DNA of 64,000 nucleotides from JAWVFM01 sp963823245 (GCA_963823245.1 CAWGKQ010000010.1:62001-126000), one strand, 5' to 3'; positions 1 through 8,150 are shown, counted from the stretch's first letter. Notes: generated by a model from the letters alone, not told the origin. Made by a program: numbers and translations.

Positions 1-43
1 GGGCAACGGCGACATCGCGTCCTTGAACGAACTCCGGACAGCG

Positions 44-84
44 TTTGGGGATTCAGACCGCCTATAGCGGCTTGAATCCCCAAA
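44..84. repeat. 41-bp near-perfect palindrome
   Basis: Arms TTTGGGGATTCA (44-55) and TGAATCCCCAAA (73-84) are perfectly complementary over 12 bp. An inner CCGC/GCGG stem closes a CTATA loop. It lies just upstream of the CPBP protease gene. It could be a terminator of a gene left of the window, an operator, or a small mobile palindrome; no T tract follows on either strand. What lies to the left is not visible. Confidence 0.7.
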
Positions 85-106
85 GTCCGAATCGGGCGTC
101 CATACC

Positions 107-866
107 ATGCGCTCGGTGACCACCTCTCCCTCGCTGCCTCCCCCCAACGTGGGCGCCCCAGCGGCCGATCCTGCTCCGCCGCCACCGGCGCCCGAAGCAC
201 CGATCTGGGGGCCCTCGAAGACCATCCTCGGCATCGTCGTGCTCCTCGTGGCCGTCGTGCTCGAGGGCGGTGTCGTAGCGATCTTCGATCCCGGGCTGAA
301 GGACGTTGCCGCCAAGCTCGTCCTCCAGGCGATGCTCGCCGCGACGCTGGTGGCGGTGGCGTTCGTCATGCCCGGGGACGGAAAGCCCATGCACGAAGGA
401 GGCGCTCGGCCTGCGCCGGCCGCCCGAGGGAGTGGAGACGGCGACGCGCACCGCGCTCATCGGCTACGGCGCGTACTTCGTGTTCGTCATCGCCTACGCG
501 AACCTCGTCCATCCCCATCAGAAGGACCTGACGCGGGCGCTCGGCTTCAACCACGGCACGGCCGCCGCGATCGTGATCGGCCTGCTCGTGATCCTCGCCG
601 CGCCAATCTCGGAGGAGATCTTCTTTCGCGGATTCGTCTTCCGCGGCATGAGGCGCGCGCTGCCGTTCGTCGCCGCAGCGGTGATCTCGGCCGTGATCTT
701 CGGCGCCTTCCATTACACCGGGACGTCGAGCCTCACGGTGCTGCCGCAGCTCGCCGTCCTCGGGCTCGCGCTGGCCTGGATCTACGAGCGGACCGGCTCG
801 ATCTACCCGACGATGGCGGTGCACGCCGTCAACAACACCCTCGCCTTCATCATCCTCACCTCATGA
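107..866 (+). CDS. CPBP family intramembrane metalloprotease (one frameshift)
   Basis: Membrane protein of the CPBP (CAAX protease and bacteriocin-processing) family. The N-terminal part, with a proline-rich cytoplasmic tail and two hydrophobic segments, reads from ATG 107. Near 395-400 an apparent extra G moves the reading frame, and the rest continues to TGA 864-866. The C-terminal part carries the family motifs: EEIFFRG (EExxxR), FGAFH and a final HAVNN with the second metal-binding histidine. The stop overlaps the ATG of the ABC ATPase (ATGA at 863-866), so the two are probably co-translated. Corrected length is about 250 residues, normal for the family. Substrate unknown. Confidence 0.82.
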
Positions 867-1774
867 GCCCCGCCGATCCTAAAGCCGGCGACTCCGCGAT
901 CAGGCTGCGCGGGTTCGTCAAGCGCTTCGGCGAGATAACCGCGGTCGATGGTCTCGACCTCGATGTCCCCTACGGCACGTGCGTCGGCCTCCTGGGGCCC
1001 AACGGCGCCGGGAAGTCGACCACGATGAAGGCGCTGACGGCGCAGGTCATCGCCGACGCCGGTGAGCTCGAGGTGCTCGGCCACCGGCTCCCAGGCGATT
1101 CGAAGCAGGCGCGCGCGGAGATGGGCGTGGTGCCGCAGCTCGACAACCTCGACGTGTCGCTGACCGTCGAGCAGAACCTTCTCGTGTTCGCGCACCTGTA
1201 CAGGGTCGGTACGGCCGACCGAAGGGACGCCATCGAGCGCGCGCTCGAGATCGCGATGCTCGCCGACCGCCGCCACTCGAAGGTGGGCGAGCTCTCGGGC
1301 GGCATGCGCCGCCGCCTCCTGATCGCGCGCGCCCTGATCCACCAGCCGCAGCTGGTGCTCCTCGACGAGCCGACCGTCGGCCTCGACCCGCAGGTCCGCG
1401 TGGGCATGTGGGCCCTCATCGACCGGATGCGCGCTGAGGGCGTCTCGATCCTCATGAGCACGCACTACATCGAGGAGGCCGAGCGCCTCTGCGACCAGGT
1501 GACGATCATGTCGCACGGGAAGGCGGTCGCAGTCGGCCGGCCGCGGGAGCTCATCGCCGAGCACGCCGGGACGGAGGCGATCGAGGTCTACGGGCCGCCG
1601 CAGCGCCTGGCCGAGATCGAGCGGCTCGCGGGCGAGCGCGGATGGTCGAGCCGCCGCACTGGCACCTCGGTCTCGATCCTGCGCTCGAACGGCACCGCCG
1701 AGCTCGACGGCGTGCGCCGCGTCACAAACCTCGAGGACGTCTTCGTCCTCTTGACCGGAGAGGAGATTCAGTGA
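863..1774 (+). CDS. ABC transporter ATP-binding protein (drug/polysaccharide exporter type)
   Basis: 303 residues. Walker A GPNGAGKST (about residues 47-55), Q-loop in GVVPQLDNLD, signature LSGGMRRRL, Walker B LVLLDEPTVGLDP and H-loop STHYIEEAE are all intact. The sequence resembles DrrA/NodI-type exporter ATPases, which power an ABC-2 permease such as the one encoded next. The C-terminal ~70 residues after the nucleotide-binding domain are typical of this subfamily. The start ATG at 863 overlaps the previous stop. Substrate cannot be told from sequence. Confidence 0.92.
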   Translation: MSPADPKAGDSAIRLRGFVKRFGEITAVDGLDLDVPYGTCVGLLGPNGAGKSTTMKALTAQVIADAGELEVLGHRLPGDSKQARAEMGVVPQLDNLDVSLTVEQNLLVFAHLYRVGTADRRDAIERALEIAMLADRRHSKVGELSGGMRRRLLIARALIHQPQLVLLDEPTVGLDPQVRVGMWALIDRMRAEGVSILMSTHYIEEAERLCDQVTIMSHGKAVAVGRPRELIAEHAGTEAIEVYGPPQRLAEIERLAGERGWSSRRTGTSVSILRSNGTAELDGVRRVTNLEDVFVLLTGEEIQ

Positions 1775-1824
1775 GGTGCTTTAGCACCGAAAGAAGCGTG
1801 TCAGGCGGCGAAGCCGCTCGCAGG
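1773..1824. repeat. dispersed two-hairpin element, family A copy 1
   Basis: Hairpin 1 is GGTGC-TTTA-GCACC, hairpin 2 is GGCGGC-GAA-GCCGCT, joined by a linker of the form CCGAAAGnAGCGTGTnAGG. A second copy lies at 45819-45871 with the same linker but compensatory changes in both stems. The element begins inside the ABC ATPase stop codon and fills the gap to the permease, whose Shine-Dalgarno follows directly. Relative to transcription its orientation is opposite to that of copy 2, which favours a mobile DNA repeat over a fixed mRNA leader. Confidence 0.75.
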
Positions 1825-1836
1825 AGGTGTCACCTG

Positions 1837-2631
1837 ATGTCCGTAGCCGAAGCAACCCGCCGCCTTCACCGCCTCGAGCCGACGGCCCTGCGGGGTGTGA
1901 TGGTGCGGGAGGTCGTCAACTTCTCGTCGTTCTGGCGCTCGTCGACGTTCTCGTCGACGGTCGACCCCACCATCTACCTGCTCGCGTTCGGCTTCGGCTT
2001 CGGCTCGCTGGTCTCGACCGTCGGCGGCATTCCGTACATCGAGTTCGTCGCCACCGGGATCGTCGCCACGACGGTGCTCTTCGCAGGCGCCTTCCCGGCG
2101 ATGTACTCGACGTTCGTCAAGTACGAGTTCCAACACACCTACGACGCCATCCTCGCGGCGCCGGTCGACGTCGAGGAGCTGGTCACCGGCGAGGCGCTCT
2201 GGATCGCGGCGCGGGTCGGGGTGTACGGCACGGCGCCGATCATCGTCGGGATCATCTTCGGGCTCGACCCGAGCTGGGGGATGCTGCTCGTGCCGCCGAT
2301 CGCCGCCCTCTCGGCCTACGGCTGGGCCTCGTTCGGCATCTTCATCGCCGCCAAGGCCGACAAGATCGAGAGCTTCTCGTACTGGCAGAGCGGCCTCCTG
2401 ACGCCGATGTTCCTGGTCGCGGGAACGTTCTTCCCCCTCAGCGGGCTCCCGCAGTGGGCCCAGGCGCTCGGAAACCTGAACCCTCTCTACCACTGCGTCC
2501 AGCTCGTCCGCGACTCGGTGTTCGGCGATTGGAGCTGGGCCACACTCGGCCACTTCGCGTTCCTCGTCGGCTTTGCGCTCATCGCCTGGCGGATCTCGAT
2601 CCGCTACATGGAGCGAAAGCTCATCCTTTGA
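1837..2631 (+). CDS. ABC-2 type permease
   Basis: 264 residues with about six hydrophobic segments; membrane partner of the ATPase encoded upstream. The ABC-2 signature region is recognisable in the segment FLVAGTFFPLSGLPQW and the following NLNPLYHCVQLVR, as in NodJ/DrrB proteins. The start at ATG 1837 is chosen because a strong AGGAGG lies at 1822-1827, nine bases upstream; a longer in-frame reading would run back through the family A repeat and into the ATPase gene. Role: export of an unknown small molecule or lipid-linked sugar. Confidence 0.9.
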   Translation: MSVAEATRRLHRLEPTALRGVMVREVVNFSSFWRSSTFSSTVDPTIYLLAFGFGFGSLVSTVGGIPYIEFVATGIVATTVLFAGAFPAMYSTFVKYEFQHTYDAILAAPVDVEELVTGEALWIAARVGVYGTAPIIVGIIFGLDPSWGMLLVPPIAALSAYGWASFGIFIAAKADKIESFSYWQSGLLTPMFLVAGTFFPLSGLPQWAQALGNLNPLYHCVQLVRDSVFGDWSWATLGHFAFLVGFALIAWRISIRYMERKLIL

Positions 2632-2637
2632 CCCGCC

Positions 2638-2643
2638 TACAAT
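2638..2643 (+). promoter_or_regulatory. -10 box TACAAT for leaderless L,D-transpeptidase
   Basis: TACAAT ends eight bases before the GTG start at 2652 and no Shine-Dalgarno is present, so the transcript probably starts at or very near the start codon. The same geometry recurs at many genes in this window. Confidence 0.55.
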
Positions 2644-2651
2644 CCCCGCCC

Positions 2652-3671
2652 GTGAAGGCTCGCCTCGTTCTCCCAGCTGCCGTCGTCCTAGCCGCGCTCG
2701 TCCCTGCAGGAGCCGCCGCCCAGTCCGCCGCTCCGACGCTCTCGACCGGTCCGACGTCCGCGAACGCCGGCCAGGCCTCGGCCCCGGCGGCGCCGAGTGG
2801 GCCGGCCCCGGCGACGATGTTCCTGAACGTCGGCGGGAAGAAGAACGTCCAGGTCGGTGGCCGGATCAAGGCCAAGGGGCGCATCCGCCCGTTCGTCCCG
2901 GGCCAGCGGGTCGAGCTTCGCATTGCCCGCCGGGGCAAGGTCATCCGAAAGCGGACGATCCCGATCAAGCCCGTGGCCCACTCGAACCAGGGCCGCTTCC
3001 GCATCCGCTCGGGCAAGCTGATCAAGGCGGGTCCTTATCGAGTCACGGCCGTCCACAAGGCGACCGCCGAGCAGGCGGGCTCCCGCAAGGTTTCGAAATC
3101 GCTCGGCATCCACTACCCCGACCTCGACCCGGGCGCCCGCTCCTCCAAGGTCAAGATCTTCACGAGGCTGCTCCACCACGCGGGCTACTACACGCCCCGC
3201 TCGAGCTACTACGGCTCCGGTGTCGGCCGCGCCGTCCTCGCTTACCGGAAGGTCAACCGCATGGCGCGCACCGAAAACGCGACGGCGGGCATCTTCCACA
3301 CGCTCGCCAAGGGCAAGGGCGGCTTCAACCTGAAGTACCCCGGCCGCGGCTACCACGTCGAGGTCGACATCTCCCGCCAGGTGATGGTGATCGCCAACAA
3401 GGGGAAGGCGCAATACATCATCCCGGCCTCGACCGGCGCCCCCGCGACGCCCACGATCCTCGGGCGCTACCACGTCTACAACAAGACGGCGGGATACAAC
3501 TCGGAGGGGATGTACTACTCGAGCTACTGGCACAACGGGTACGCGGTCCACGGCTTCGACCCGGTCCCGACCTACAACGCGAGTCACGGCTGCGTGCGGA
3601 TCCCGATCCCGGACGCGATCTTCGTCTACAACCGGATGCCGATCGGGACCGAAGTCGACGTCTATCACTAG
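2652..3671 (+). CDS. secreted L,D-transpeptidase (YkuD domain)
   Basis: 339 residues. An N-terminal signal peptide ends around AAAQS, followed by an Ala/Pro-rich linker, a predicted beta domain rich in basic residues (about residues 55-150), a peptidoglycan-binding-like helical stretch, and the YkuD catalytic domain at the C-terminus. The active-site block is visible as VHGFDP followed by SHGCVRIP, giving the conserved His and catalytic Cys. These enzymes make 3-3 cross-links in peptidoglycan or anchor proteins outside the membrane. GTG 2652 is chosen because it gives the signal peptide and follows a -10 box at leaderless spacing. Confidence 0.9.
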   Translation: MKARLVLPAAVVLAALVPAGAAAQSAAPTLSTGPTSANAGQASAPAAPSGPAPATMFLNVGGKKNVQVGGRIKAKGRIRPFVPGQRVELRIARRGKVIRKRTIPIKPVAHSNQGRFRIRSGKLIKAGPYRVTAVHKATAEQAGSRKVSKSLGIHYPDLDPGARSSKVKIFTRLLHHAGYYTPRSSYYGSGVGRAVLAYRKVNRMARTENATAGIFHTLAKGKGGFNLKYPGRGYHVEVDISRQVMVIANKGKAQYIIPASTGAPATPTILGRYHVYNKTAGYNSEGMYYSSYWHNGYAVHGFDPVPTYNASHGCVRIPIPDAIFVYNRMPIGTEVDVYH

Positions 3672-3687
3672 GAACCGGGCCCTCGCC

Positions 3688-3814
3688 AGCCAAGAGGTCG
3701 TCGCTCGTCGCCTTCGTCGCCTCGGCCGACCTCGACCGCTCGCACGCCTTCTACGACGCGGCGGGGTTCGAGGATCCCGACGGGAATCCCCTCTCGTTCC
3801 AGCAGGCGACCTGA
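3688..3814 (+). pseudogene. glyoxalase/VOC remnant with internal deletion
   Basis: The reading frame encodes an N-terminal VOC stretch (SLVAFVASADLDRSHAFYDA) joined directly to a C-terminal stretch (GFEDPDGNPLSFQQ). In intact VOC proteins some 80 residues separate these two, so the middle of the gene is missing. No start codon is seen after the preceding stop. The frame ends in TGA at 3812-3814, which overlaps the ATG of pyrE, so the ancestral gene was probably translationally coupled to pyrE. Confidence 0.7.
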
Positions 3815-4380
3815 TGCCGGCAGACCTCGACGCGGCACGGGCCACGCTTCTCGCCGAGCTCCGCGAACATGCCCTCGTCATCGGCGAGGTAACCCTCTCG
3901 TCGGGGCAGAAGGCGTCGTACTACGTCGACGCCCGGCGGGCGCTTCTGCGGCCGGCCGGCTTTCGCGCGGCCGGCGAGCTGATCGCCGCGGCCGCCGCCG
4001 AGGTCGGGGCCGAGGCGGTCGGGGGGCCGGCGACGGCCGCCATCCCGCCCTCCTGCGCGGCGCTCGGGGTCCCGGCCGGTGAGCGCCTCGTCGGCTTCTT
4101 CGTCCGCTCGGAGCGCAAGGCCCACGGCCTTCAGCGCTGGGTGGAGGGCCCGGTCGAACCGGCCGCGAAGTGCCTCGTCGTCGAGGACACGGTGACGACC
4201 GGTGGCTCGACCGTTCGCGCGATCGAGCGGATGCGCGAGGAGGGGCTCGAGATCGCCGGCGCGGTCGCCGTGGTCGATCGCCTGGCGGGCGGCGGCGACG
4301 CGATTGCCGAGGCCGCGGGGAGCTACCGAGCGCTGGTCACCATCGACGAGATCTACCCCGACCGGCCGGACCGCGGTTAG
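3814..4380 (+). CDS. pyrE: orotate phosphoribosyltransferase
   Basis: 188 residues; transfers phosphoribose from PRPP to orotate in pyrimidine synthesis. The N-terminus has the typical LSSGQKASYYVDAR substrate-binding block (about residues 29-43). The PRPP-binding loop is CLVVEDTVTTGGST (about 115-128). The catalytic region ERKAHG with Arg and Lys is also present. The start ATG 3814 overlaps the stop of the VOC remnant. No other pyrimidine genes are in the window. Confidence 0.93.
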   Translation: MPADLDAARATLLAELREHALVIGEVTLSSGQKASYYVDARRALLRPAGFRAAGELIAAAAAEVGAEAVGGPATAAIPPSCAALGVPAGERLVGFFVRSERKAHGLQRWVEGPVEPAAKCLVVEDTVTTGGSTVRAIERMREEGLEIAGAVAVVDRLAGGGDAIAEAAGSYRALVTIDEIYPDRPDRG

Positions 4381-4433
4381 AGGCCCTCGCTGACGAGCCT
4401 GTCCGGCGACCCCACGACGAGCGCGTCCCCGCT

Positions 4434-4504
4434 TATGCTTCGCCCGCCATCCGGGCGGGACGCCGAGCGAGAAGCCGCTCGTGTAGTCGCGGGTTCGAGA
4501 CTAC
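4434..4504 (+). promoter_or_regulatory. -10-like TATGCT followed by three tandem hairpins
   Basis: After TATGCT (4434-4439) come three consecutive inverted repeats: CCCGCC/GGCGGG (4443-4459), CGAGCG/CGCTCG (4464-4481) and GTAGTC/GACTAC (4483-4504). The last overlaps a second -10-like TACGCT (4502-4507) six bases before the ATG of the VOC gene. Transcription from the upstream box would give a structured leader; transcription from the second would be leaderless. Confidence 0.45.
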
Positions 4505-4513
4505 GCTCGGGAT

Positions 4514-4954
4514 ATGACGATTCAGCGGATGGACAACGTTCTCATCGTTGTCGACGACCTCGAGGCTGCCAAAGCGTTCTTCGCCGAACTCGGTATGGAG
4601 CTGGAAGGCGAGGCGCCGGTCGAGGGGCGTTGGGTGGACCGTGTCGTCGGGCTCAACGACGTCCGTGCCGACATCGCCATGATGCGGACCCCGGACGGCC
4701 ACAGCCGGGTTGAGCTGACGAAGTTCCACACGCCGCAGGCGGTCAGAGCCGAGCCGGAAAGCGCGCCGGCGAACACGCTGGGCATACGCCGCATCATGTT
4801 CGCTGTCGACGACATCGACGACGTCGTTGCCCGCCTGCGCAGCCACGGTGCCGAACTCCTCGGCGAGATCGCGCAGTACGAGGACATCTACCGGCTCTGC
4901 TTCCTACGTGGCCCTGAGGGCATCATCATCGGACTGGCCGAGAGGCTCAGCTAA
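4514..4954 (+). CDS. VOC family protein (glyoxalase/dioxygenase fold)
   Basis: 146 residues forming two beta-alpha-beta-beta-beta units of the vicinal oxygen chelate fold: VLIVVDDLEAAKAFFAELGM at the start and RRIMFAVDDIDDVVARLRS in the middle, ending in the typical GPEGIIIGLAE. Such proteins include glyoxalases, epimerases, dioxygenases and resistance proteins; the substrate cannot be assigned. The gene is intact and appears monocistronic. Confidence 0.85.
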   Translation: MTIQRMDNVLIVVDDLEAAKAFFAELGMELEGEAPVEGRWVDRVVGLNDVRADIAMMRTPDGHSRVELTKFHTPQAVRAEPESAPANTLGIRRIMFAVDDIDDVVARLRSHGAELLGEIAQYEDIYRLCFLRGPEGIIIGLAERLS

Positions 4955-5153
4955 CGGTGCAAACCACGTCCGGCCGCAGCTTTGCGACCGGAACCTCGGT
5001 CAGCGGTGACCTCGACGGCGAGGACCTGGCCTAGCTGCGGACTGCGCTCCGCGATGCGCACGGCGCGCGGAGCCAGGCGGCCGTGGTGCCAGCGGCGGCG
5101 CGCCGTGACAGATAGGGTCGCCCGCTCTTGCCCCCGAAAAGAGGAGACCGGAC
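4955..5153. other. intergenic region, about 200 bp
   Basis: No convincing coding or RNA gene. It contains a -10-like TAGGGT (about 5113-5118) and, just before the lipoprotein start, a purine-rich Shine-Dalgarno (AGAGGAG at about 5139). Confidence 0.5.
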
Positions 5154-5513
5154 ATGAAGCGAGCTCGACCAACCGCCCTATTAATCGCGCTGACCGTCGT
5201 GGCGGCGACTTCGCTCGCCGCGTGCGGCGGCGGATCCGACACGACGACGGTAACGACGACCGCGCCCGCGCCCACGACGGCGCCCACGACCACGACAACA
5301 CCCTCGACCTCGACGACGACGCCGAAGCCGCCGACGACCTCGTCGACGGGCACCTCGACCGGCGCCGCCGCTCCAGGCAATTGCACGAACGGCCAGGTCT
5401 ACGACTCCGTAGCCAAGACCTGCGTCACCCCGAGTCCGAACGGCAACCCCTGCCCGAATGGCGAGGTGCCGATGGCCGACCGGCCCGTCTGTGTGCAGAA
5501 CCCGAAGGACTAG
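5154..5513 (+). CDS. Thr-rich lipoprotein, function unknown
   Basis: 119 residues. A lipoprotein signal peptide ends in the lipobox LAAC, followed by a linker of about 55 residues made almost only of Thr, Pro, Ser and Ala, encoded by ACG-rich near repeats. The C-terminal ~40 residues hold four cysteines (NCTNGQVYDS, KTCVTPSPNG, NPCPNGEVP, PVCVQ) that could form two disulfides. Looks like an exported lipid-anchored protein with a small Cys-rich head on a flexible stalk. No function can be given. Confidence 0.75.
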   Translation: MKRARPTALLIALTVVAATSLAACGGGSDTTTVTTTAPAPTTAPTTTTTPSTSTTTPKPPTTSSTGTSTGAAAPGNCTNGQVYDSVAKTCVTPSPNGNPCPNGEVPMADRPVCVQNPKD

Positions 5514-5659
5514 GCCAGGCTGCCGTTGGGGACCCGTGCTCGAGTACCTCGTGCACCCCTGACGAGGCTGCGGCCGATCGACCCGCTAGCTTGGGAGCTG
5601 TCTGAGCGAAGCATCGTCGTTCGGGTCAGCATCATCGTCTCCGCGACGCGCCCGGCCTC

Positions 5660-6010
5660 CTCCTGGGGTCGGGCGCTCGTGGCAAGACGGCCCGCAGCCG
5701 CCGCCAGGTGCCGCTCTCGCCCCGCGCGCTCGAAGCGATCGAGGCGCTGCCGCCGAGGCTCGACAGTCCCTACCTGATCCCCGCTCGCCGGGGCGGGGTG
5801 TTCAACGTCAACAACTTCCGCCGCCGCGAGTGGTCGCCCGCGATCGAGGCGTCGGGGGTGCGGCGTCCGGCGAGGATCTACGACCTGCGGAGGACGTTCG
5901 CCTCGAACGCGCTCGCGGCGGGCGTGTCGGCGTTCGAGCTGGCCCGGATCATGGGCACGTTCGTCGCCATGATCGAGCGGCAGCGAGGCTCGGATTCCGG
6001 CTTGGCTCCT
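5660..6010 (+). pseudogene. tyrosine recombinase (integrase) remnant
   Basis: C-terminal part of a phage-type integrase: a stretch reading GKTARSRRQVPLSPRALEAI, then ARRGGVFNVNNFRRREWSPA and the box containing YDLRRTFASNALAAGVS. The protein degenerates where MIEKHYG, with the catalytic Tyr, would be expected (MIERQRG is read instead), and the frame runs on into the adjacent tRNA. No N-terminal half is present. The position beside tRNA-Arg fits a former tRNA-targeted integrative element. Confidence 0.75.
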
Positions 6011-6012
6011 AG

Positions 6013-6086
<74 letters not shown>

Positions 6087-6114
6087 CCACTCGGAGATTA
6101 CGGCTCGCGCGGCG

Positions 6115-6519
6115 CTACGACTCGTTCAGGCTCACGGCCGCGCGGATCAACGCCCTGAACGCGTCCTCGTCGATCGCTTCGCCCTCGCGGATGTCGATTG
6201 CGCGCCTGACCTTGCCATCGAGGCTCGAGTTGAAGAGGCCTGAAGGGTCCTTCAATGATGCGCCCTTGGCGAAGGTCAGCTTCACGACGGCCTTGTACGT
6301 CTCGCCGGTGCAGATCATTCCGTCGTGTGACCAGACCGGAACCCCTGGATTGGAAGGCTTCCTCCACTTCCACTCCTCGACCACCTCTGGGTCGGCTTCC
6401 TTGATCAGGGCACGGACCCGGGAGAGCATCTCGCCGCGCCAGTCGCCCAGCTCCTCGATTCTCGCCTCGATGAGCTGAGCCGGGGATTCCTCGTTCTGCG
6501 AGCCAGTCTTCCTCTTCAT
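6115..6519 (-). CDS. DUF1801-like protein
   Basis: 134 residues, soluble. The pattern LIEARIEELGDWRGEMLSRV, then EEWKWRKPSNPGVPVWSHDG and the KLTFAKGASLKDPSGLFN block match DUF1801 (YdhG-like/iron-chaperone-like) proteins found widely in bacteria. Function not established. The gene sits between the intact tRNA-Arg and a degenerate copy of that tRNA's 5' half. Its Shine-Dalgarno (AAGGAG...AAGGA) lies in the 3' strand of the ex-anticodon stem, so the cassette seems to have used tRNA sequence as its ribosome binding site. Confidence 0.75.
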   Translation of the reverse strand: MKRKTGSQNEESPAQLIEARIEELGDWRGEMLSRVRALIKEADPEVVEEWKWRKPSNPGVPVWSHDGMICTGETYKAVVKLTFAKGASLKDPSGLFNSSLDGKVRRAIDIREGEAIDEDAFRALIRAAVSLNES

Positions 6520-6528
6520 GTCGTTCCT

Positions 6529-6573
6529 TACTCCTTGGGAAGGAGTCGCACTATCCAACTGAGCTATCGGGGC
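6529..6573 (-). repeat. degenerate 5' half of tRNA-Arg (att-like duplication)
   Basis: On the minus strand this repeats the 5' half of the tRNA at 6013-6086: same acceptor 5' strand GCCCCGA, D arm and anticodon stem, with a few differences (GAGC to GTGC in the D stem, anticodon loop TTCCCAA). It stops after the anticodon stem. It resembles the outer att site left by an element that integrated in the tRNA. Confidence 0.75.
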
Positions 6574-6594
6574 GGGGGCTGAAACAGTAATTGG

Positions 6595-8102
6595 ATGAGC
6601 GACGCTCAGATGATCCTCGTCGCCGGAGCGCTCATGGCGGCCGGCCTCGCAGCGTCGCTGGCCGCCGGGCGCCTGCGGGTTCCCGGGCTGGTCTTATTCC
6701 TCGGCCTCGGGATGGCGATCGGCTCCGATGGCCTCGGATGGATCGACTTCAGCGACTACCGCCTCGCCCGGACCATCGGGATCATCGCCCTGTCGCTGAT
6801 CCTGTTCGAGGGTGGCCTCAACGCCGGTTTCGAGTCGATCCGGCCGGTGCTGGCGCCAGCGCTTTCTCTCGCCGTCGTGGGGACTCTCGTGACGGCGCTG
6901 ATCGCGGGACTCGCTGCGACCTGGCTCTTCGACCTCTCCCTGCTCCAAGGGCTTCTGTTGGGATCGATCGTCGCGTCCACCGACGGCGCAGCGATCTTCG
7001 CGCTCGTGCGCGACTCCCGCCTCAAGCGGAGAGTCGCTCGCAGCCTCGAGGGGGAGTCAGGCTTGAACGATCCGCTGGCGGTCCTCTTGGTCATCGGATT
7101 GATCAACTGGATCCAGCAGCCCGGCTACGGATGGAGGAATTCGGCGCCCTGCTCGCGCGGGAGGTCGGCATCGGCCTCGCCGTCGGGATCGTGGTCGGCT
7201 GGCTGAGCCTGCAGGCTCTTCGCCGGGTACGGCTCGGAACCGAGGCGGCCTATCCGATCGCCACCCTCGCCACGGCGGCCATCGCCTACGGCGCCGCGGC
7301 AATCGTCCATGGCTCGGGCCTCCTGGCTGTCTACGTCGTCGGCCTCGTGCTCGGCAGCTTCCCGATACCGGCGAGGCGGGCGGTAACGGTCTTTCACCAG
7401 GGCCTGGCCGGGCTGGCTCAGGTGACGATGTTCCTGGTCCTCGGCCTCCTGGTCTTCCCCTCACAGCTCGGCGACGTCGCCCTCAAGGGCACGGCTCTCG
7501 CCCTCGTTCTCGTCTTCCTGGCGCGACCGCTCGCGACCTTCCTCGCCACGATCAGAGCCGGGTTCAGCAGAGGTGAGAGGGTGGTTCTCGCCTGGGCGGG
7601 CCTTCGCGGGGCCGTTCCGGTGGTCCTCGCCACGTTCCCGGTGCTCGCCGGGGTCAGCCAGAGCCATGAGCTCTTCAACGTCGTGTTCTTCGCCGTTTTC
7701 GTGTCGACGCTCCTGCAGGGCACAACCTTCGAGCCGGTTGCACGGGCGCTCGGCGTCACGGACGAGGACGATGCGGACGAGCCGTGGACGCGCCCACCGA
7801 GCTCGCCGATCGCCCGGATCTCGACCACCCGGCCGTGGACCGAGGCCGACGGCGATCCGTCCTATCCACGGACGGTCGCCGGAATCCCGGTCACGACGCA
7901 GCTATTGACGCGAATCGACCAGCCAGGGGCCGTCGTCGCGCTGAGCGACGGGCGGTACGCGTTCACGGGCCCGGTGACCGCGATCGGCTCCGCCACCGCC
8001 GTGCACGAGGCGGCGAGGCGCCAGCTCAGCAACGCCCGCGCCGAAGACGACCGATCGTGGTGGCGCCAGGTAATCGGCGCGCTCGCAAGGGGATCGGCCT
8101 GA
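6595..8102 (+). CDS. K+/H+ antiporter (CPA1/NhaP2-like, one frameshift)
   Basis: About 500 residues once a frameshift near 7130 is corrected. The N-terminal part has repeated membrane segments and the conserved GIIALSLILFEGGLN and ASTDGAAIF blocks; after the shift come further membrane segments including AWAGLRGAVPVVLATFPV, the signature of monovalent cation/proton antiporters. The hydrophilic C-terminal ~120 residues include VTTQLLTRIDQPGAVVALS, as in the TrkA-C/CorC-like tails of NhaP2 (CvrA) proteins. Likely exports K+ or Na+ for proton entry. No strong Shine-Dalgarno at ATG 6595. Confidence 0.87.
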
Positions 8103-8137
8103 TGCATCGACCGATCGGGGGGCTCACCGAAAGGGTG

Positions 8138-8143
8138 TAGGTT
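8138..8143 (+). promoter_or_regulatory. -10 box TAGGTT (leaderless)
   Basis: TAGGTT ends seven bases before GTG 8151; no Shine-Dalgarno. Supports GTG 8151 over TTG 8142 as the start of the chitinase-like gene. Confidence 0.5.
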
Positions 8144-8150
8144 GGCCAAG

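Noticed and set aside
4483..4504. Possible tRNA T arm (GGTTCGA within an inverted repeat)
   Set aside because: No acceptor, D or anticodon arms fit around it; treated as one of three leader hairpins.
5660..5700. GSGARGKT read as a Walker A motif
   Set aside because: It lies in the integrase frame where GKT is part of the recombinase fold; no Walker B or other ATPase features follow.
8121..8143. Sequence CACCGAAAGGGTGTAGG resembling the family A linker
   Set aside because: Only a short partial match (GAAAG, GTGT, AGG with different spacing) and no flanking hairpins; taken as chance near a promoter.
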